Of a DNA stretch of 64,000 nt, positions 61,380 through 64,000 are shown piece by piece. The number at the start of each line of letters is the position of its first letter. Positions within the stretch are counted from its first letter, which is position 1. This DNA is from Blasia pusilla (lineage: Eukaryota > Marchantiophyta > Marchantiopsida > Blasiales). The notes under the pieces were generated by a model, which saw only the letters and a program-made list of their open reading frames with translations, made no database searches and was not told the DNA's origin. The stretch spans positions 35,340,001 to 35,404,000 of the forward strand of contig CM114273.1 of assembly GCA_050084515.1 (NCBI GenBank). The letters run 5' to 3'. A program made the translations under genes and the position numbers.

Positions 61380-62400
61380 AAGACCCACAAACATAGTCCA
61401 AGTCGACGCTCGCCATACCAAGACTCAAAATCCAAGTCAAACAATTCAGGTCCATGGCCTGACCCAACACATGACGTCTTGAAGCCTCGTAAATAGAAGC
61501 AACATTTGCCACGCCAAAGAGTAAATCCCATCGCAGACGCTCTCTCATCAGCGTTAGGCTCCACCAACCGCCGTGACATGAGAATCCCATACAAGCCCCG
61601 AACCACCTTCCTCGTAGGCATGTGACGCGGGAAAACTCACAAATGTGGGTAGTGCCATCCTAGGCTGGCCCACATGGTTCACCACTGCCATGGGTGACTG
61701 ATCAATAACCCTCACCACTTGAGAAAGTCGCACAATATCCAAGATACTATCCACTGTAAGGCAAGGATCCCGCTGCACTGCATCATATGCTCGACGTAGA
61801 ACCTCCCTAGGCAACAAGTTTGTCCACCACAAGAGTGGGCGATGTGCACGTGAGCCAACTTCATGGCATCCAACAACACCGCTGGTCCAATCCAAGAGCG
61901 CACCTCATGAACACTCACCATCATCCGGGTCCGAGTGTCACCCAAAAATGGAACATTCTCCAGAATGTAAGCTAGAGCACGTGCCTGATGAACCTGAAGA
62001 TGTCGTAACACCCGTAACATCTCCCAAAACAATCAAGACCTAGGGTCATGTAATCCCTCACCACGACCAGCACGTGTATGACCTTGACATGGCCATCCAG
62101 CAATCACCAAATCCACAGGACCAACCTCTCAAGGTCCCGCGCCTCAACAATGCAATTTGTGATGGTAAAGCACGCTGGTACCCACGAATAGCTGATGGCG
62201 GCAACAACTCATGATATCTCCGCATCAACTGACCAATATGTCAAGATGAGACTCTCTGGGCCGTCTCATCTCACTCCACATACACGTATCTCCGCACAGA
62301 ATACCGGCCGCAACATTGCCGCCAAACCAAGGTGCTAATCCCACCAAAGAGATCTAACACACAAATGCCCTCCCGGATCTTGTCATACAATGGGTGTAGT
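61380..62400 (-). pseudogene. C5-cytosine DNA methyltransferase domain of the gypsy element
   Basis: Transfers a methyl group from S-adenosylmethionine to cytosine C5. Motif I is ICVLDLFGGIST (about 62330-62360); motif IV with the catalytic Cys is DLVIAGWPCQGHTRAGRGEG (PCQ at about 62090); motif VI is AYILENVPFLGD (ENV 61952-61960); motif VIII is AHRPLLWWTNLLP (about 61830); then ALPTFVSFPASHAY, NADERASAMGF (motif IX region, 61570) and VLGQAMDLNCLTWILSLGMA (motif X, 61400-61470). From motif I to X is about 320 codons, the size of a compact bacterial-type enzyme without the long N-terminus of DNMT1 or CMT. Stops (for example just after GLHDPRS) and three frameshifts inactivate it. Confidence 0.85.
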
Positions 62401-62912
62401 ATCCAAAGGGGATAACCTAATGGGCGAAGTAGGAGTCCGTGGGGCCTCCTCTTCCTCGTGAGGTATAAGCCTCACACTCACACCAAGCCTCACCTCTGCC
62501 GTAGTGCACCGCTGAACTCCAAAGTGGCACATCCAACGATGAGGATGCCATTGCTGCAAAAATAGGGACCTCCTCTACCTCCTCATGCAGGAGAATCCAT
62601 AGCGTAAAAACATTTCCTCCAAAAAGTCTCCTGGCCAAGTGACTACTCCACTAAAACCAGACCCACGATGCTAACACTGTTGGGGAAGACCCTCCTGGTC
62701 GAGAGCCCGTAAATAAATCTCACAGAACTTGGCTCATACGTCCATCCCCGGACCGCCAACCTGGTCTATAAGACTGTCTCACCCAAGTAATCCATCTGAA
62801 AACCCATCGGGTACAATATTGCTCCTCCAACTAGTACATCATACGACTCGGCTGATGTGACTACCGCAGATACTCCCAACAGGGAGCTATCAGTCGCATG
62901 ATCTGGTCTCAA

Positions 62913-63098
62913 CTATACAGAAAAATTCTCCCGTGTCATGAATTGAGACCTATCATTGGCTCCTCCAAGTGATGTTTGAATCTGGAATGGGCAAGGCTCA
63001 AGCTCTGACCTCCGAATACCCAAACCAAAACATGCCGCCTTTCCCAACATCAAAGGCTGGGCACCTGAGTCTAACAAGACTCTATCTGGTCTATACAC
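62913..63098 (-). pseudogene. Ty3/gypsy aspartic protease
   Basis: VLLDSGAQPLMLGKAACFGL carries the retropepsin Asp-Ser-Gly-Ala loop, followed by GIRRSELEPCPFQIQTSLGG. It cleaves the polyprotein in active elements. It lies upstream of the methyltransferase on the same strand. The segment between the two (62400-62900) has only short frames that I cannot assign. Confidence 0.8.
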
Positions 63099-63950
63099 CT
63101 ATCTTGTAGGACTCACCAATCGGAAGATCCCACTCCGGTTGTCCAACATACATACACCAGGTGTAAGCCTCTCACGATCAATGGTGGCCGGGTGGTAATG
63201 CATCCATCTTCGCCGCCTTTGCTTGCCAAGTAGCACCGGTACTCAATGCTACTCCTCGACATAGAGGGTCGCTCCACCGCAACATCCTCATCCACCTCAA
63301 CACGCAGCAAGAAACACCCCACGTTCACACAATGTGGCCGCTAGCTGAAATACTGGAGCTAAGTCAACTCCTAAAGCCATCACTCCGTGGAAAACAATGG
63401 GGATCCAACACTGAAGTTGCCATCCGCATATTGATCGATGATCTTTGCATCCGTGTCTACTACACGCGATGTAGATGCCTCGTCCCCCACTGTCGGCTCA
63501 ATAGGCTGCGAGGAACCATGGATGGAGTCCTAAGCACCTCGAAAACAAGAATGACTGGGAAGCCTAGCTCGCCTCCCCCGGCCCTCACCCTCTCAGGTCC
63601 AACTCCACAAGAGCACCACGTGGCTCGACGCTCGAGTGGCCTCTGAATCGCATCGATGCCTCAACTTTGTCTTTGCACACTCGCCATATAAGAGAGATCA
63701 TCCCCTCCATAAGAGGTGGAAGCCCTGCTCCCGAACCTGATCTATCTTTGGATACCGACCATAGTAGCCAACTCGCTCCAATTGCTCAATCTCGAAGCCA
63801 TAGTCGACTGTCGTAGTGGTAGGGGTAGCCACCGTAGGCTCTCCAACCACCTGGTCCACCTCTACCACCCCTACCACCTCTACCACCTCGGCCTCTCGGA
63901 GCTACTCCACCACGGCCACGGTCTTATCTCAACTCTCGATGAAGATCAAA

Positions 63951-63992
63951 GCAACGCTCTCGAGGATGACCTAGTCTCCCGCAATGATCACA
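63951..63992 (-). pseudogene. Gag CCHC zinc knuckle
   Basis: CDHCGRLGHPRERC fits C-x2-C-x4-H-x4-C, the nucleic-acid-binding knuckle at the end of retroviral-type Gag. It is followed by Arg/Gly/Val-rich sequence and lies about 0.85 kb before the protease. Confidence 0.8.
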
Positions 63993-64000
63993 CTGAGTTG

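Larger units (their letters stand above)
57330..64000 (-). mobile_element. Ty3/gypsy retrotransposon with cytosine methyltransferase and PHD-like module, 5' end outside window
   Basis: Read on the minus strand from 64000: gag zinc knuckle, protease (62913-63098), C5-cytosine methyltransferase (61380-62400), reverse transcriptase (60124-61038), RNase H (59760-60116), integrase (58400-59464), PHD-like module (58085-58348), polypurine tract and LTR-like repeats. The RT-RNase H-integrase order is that of Ty3/gypsy. The methyltransferase sits between protease and reverse transcriptase in the same transcriptional sense, with recognisable pol sequence on both sides, so it belongs to the element and was not inserted later. 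Several frameshifts and stops show this copy is dead. A related fragment without these extras lies at 29.1-31.0 kb. The 5' LTR and most of gag are beyond the window. Confidence 0.88.

Overview
The window is nuclear DNA of a land plant. The evidence is a spliced host gene with GT-AG introns, TTTAGGG telomere-type repeats in one intron, plant-type CACTA and Helitron elements, and long AT-rich intergenic stretches. The lineage cannot be fixed from sequence alone. Introns are short (about 170-830 bp). Several mobile elements (a Ty3/gypsy element with a DNA methyltransferase, a second Helitron lineage, an unusual LINE) resemble types I associate with algae or early-diverging plants, so a non-flowering plant is possible but unproven.

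There are two convincing host-type genes. At the left edge, positions 1-3885 on the minus strand carry nine exons of a DUF1749 alpha/beta hydrolase; its 3' end lies outside the window. At 22347-22775 (+) a GC-rich single-exon gene with a TATA box encodes a 142-aa secreted protein that I do not recognise.

The rest is mostly mobile DNA in decay. From left to right: a Ty3/gypsy gag-protease scrap (10.7-11.4 kb); a 9.0-kb Helitron on the minus strand with both termini (12829-21828), followed by two short Helitron-like units in head-to-tail array; a gypsy integrase fragment (28.5-29.0 kb, +); a gypsy RT-RNase H fragment interrupted by a probable solo LTR (29.1-31.0 kb, -); a LINE 3' fragment (32.7-33.7 kb, -); a truncated CACTA element (from 35962 to about 44.67 kb, genes on -) with AGTCAT subterminal repeats, a Transposase_24 gene and TNP2 remnants; a second, different Helitron helicase (47.3-50.3 kb, -); a 158-bp non-autonomous Helitron (50962-51119); a foldback MITE (52511-52886); and a large gypsy element from about 57.3 kb to the window end (-).

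The most interesting object is that last element. Its minus-strand order is gag zinc knuckle, aspartic protease, a C5-cytosine DNA methyltransferase domain, reverse transcriptase, RNase H, integrase, then a PHD-finger-like module. The methyltransferase shows motif I (LFGGI), the catalytic PCQ of motif IV, the ENV of motif VI, and motifs VIII-X, though stops and frameshifts break it. A retrotransposon carrying both a DNA-methylation writer and a chromatin reader would be able to influence its own silencing and targeting. This copy is broken, so intact relatives elsewhere in the genome are what would show the system at work.
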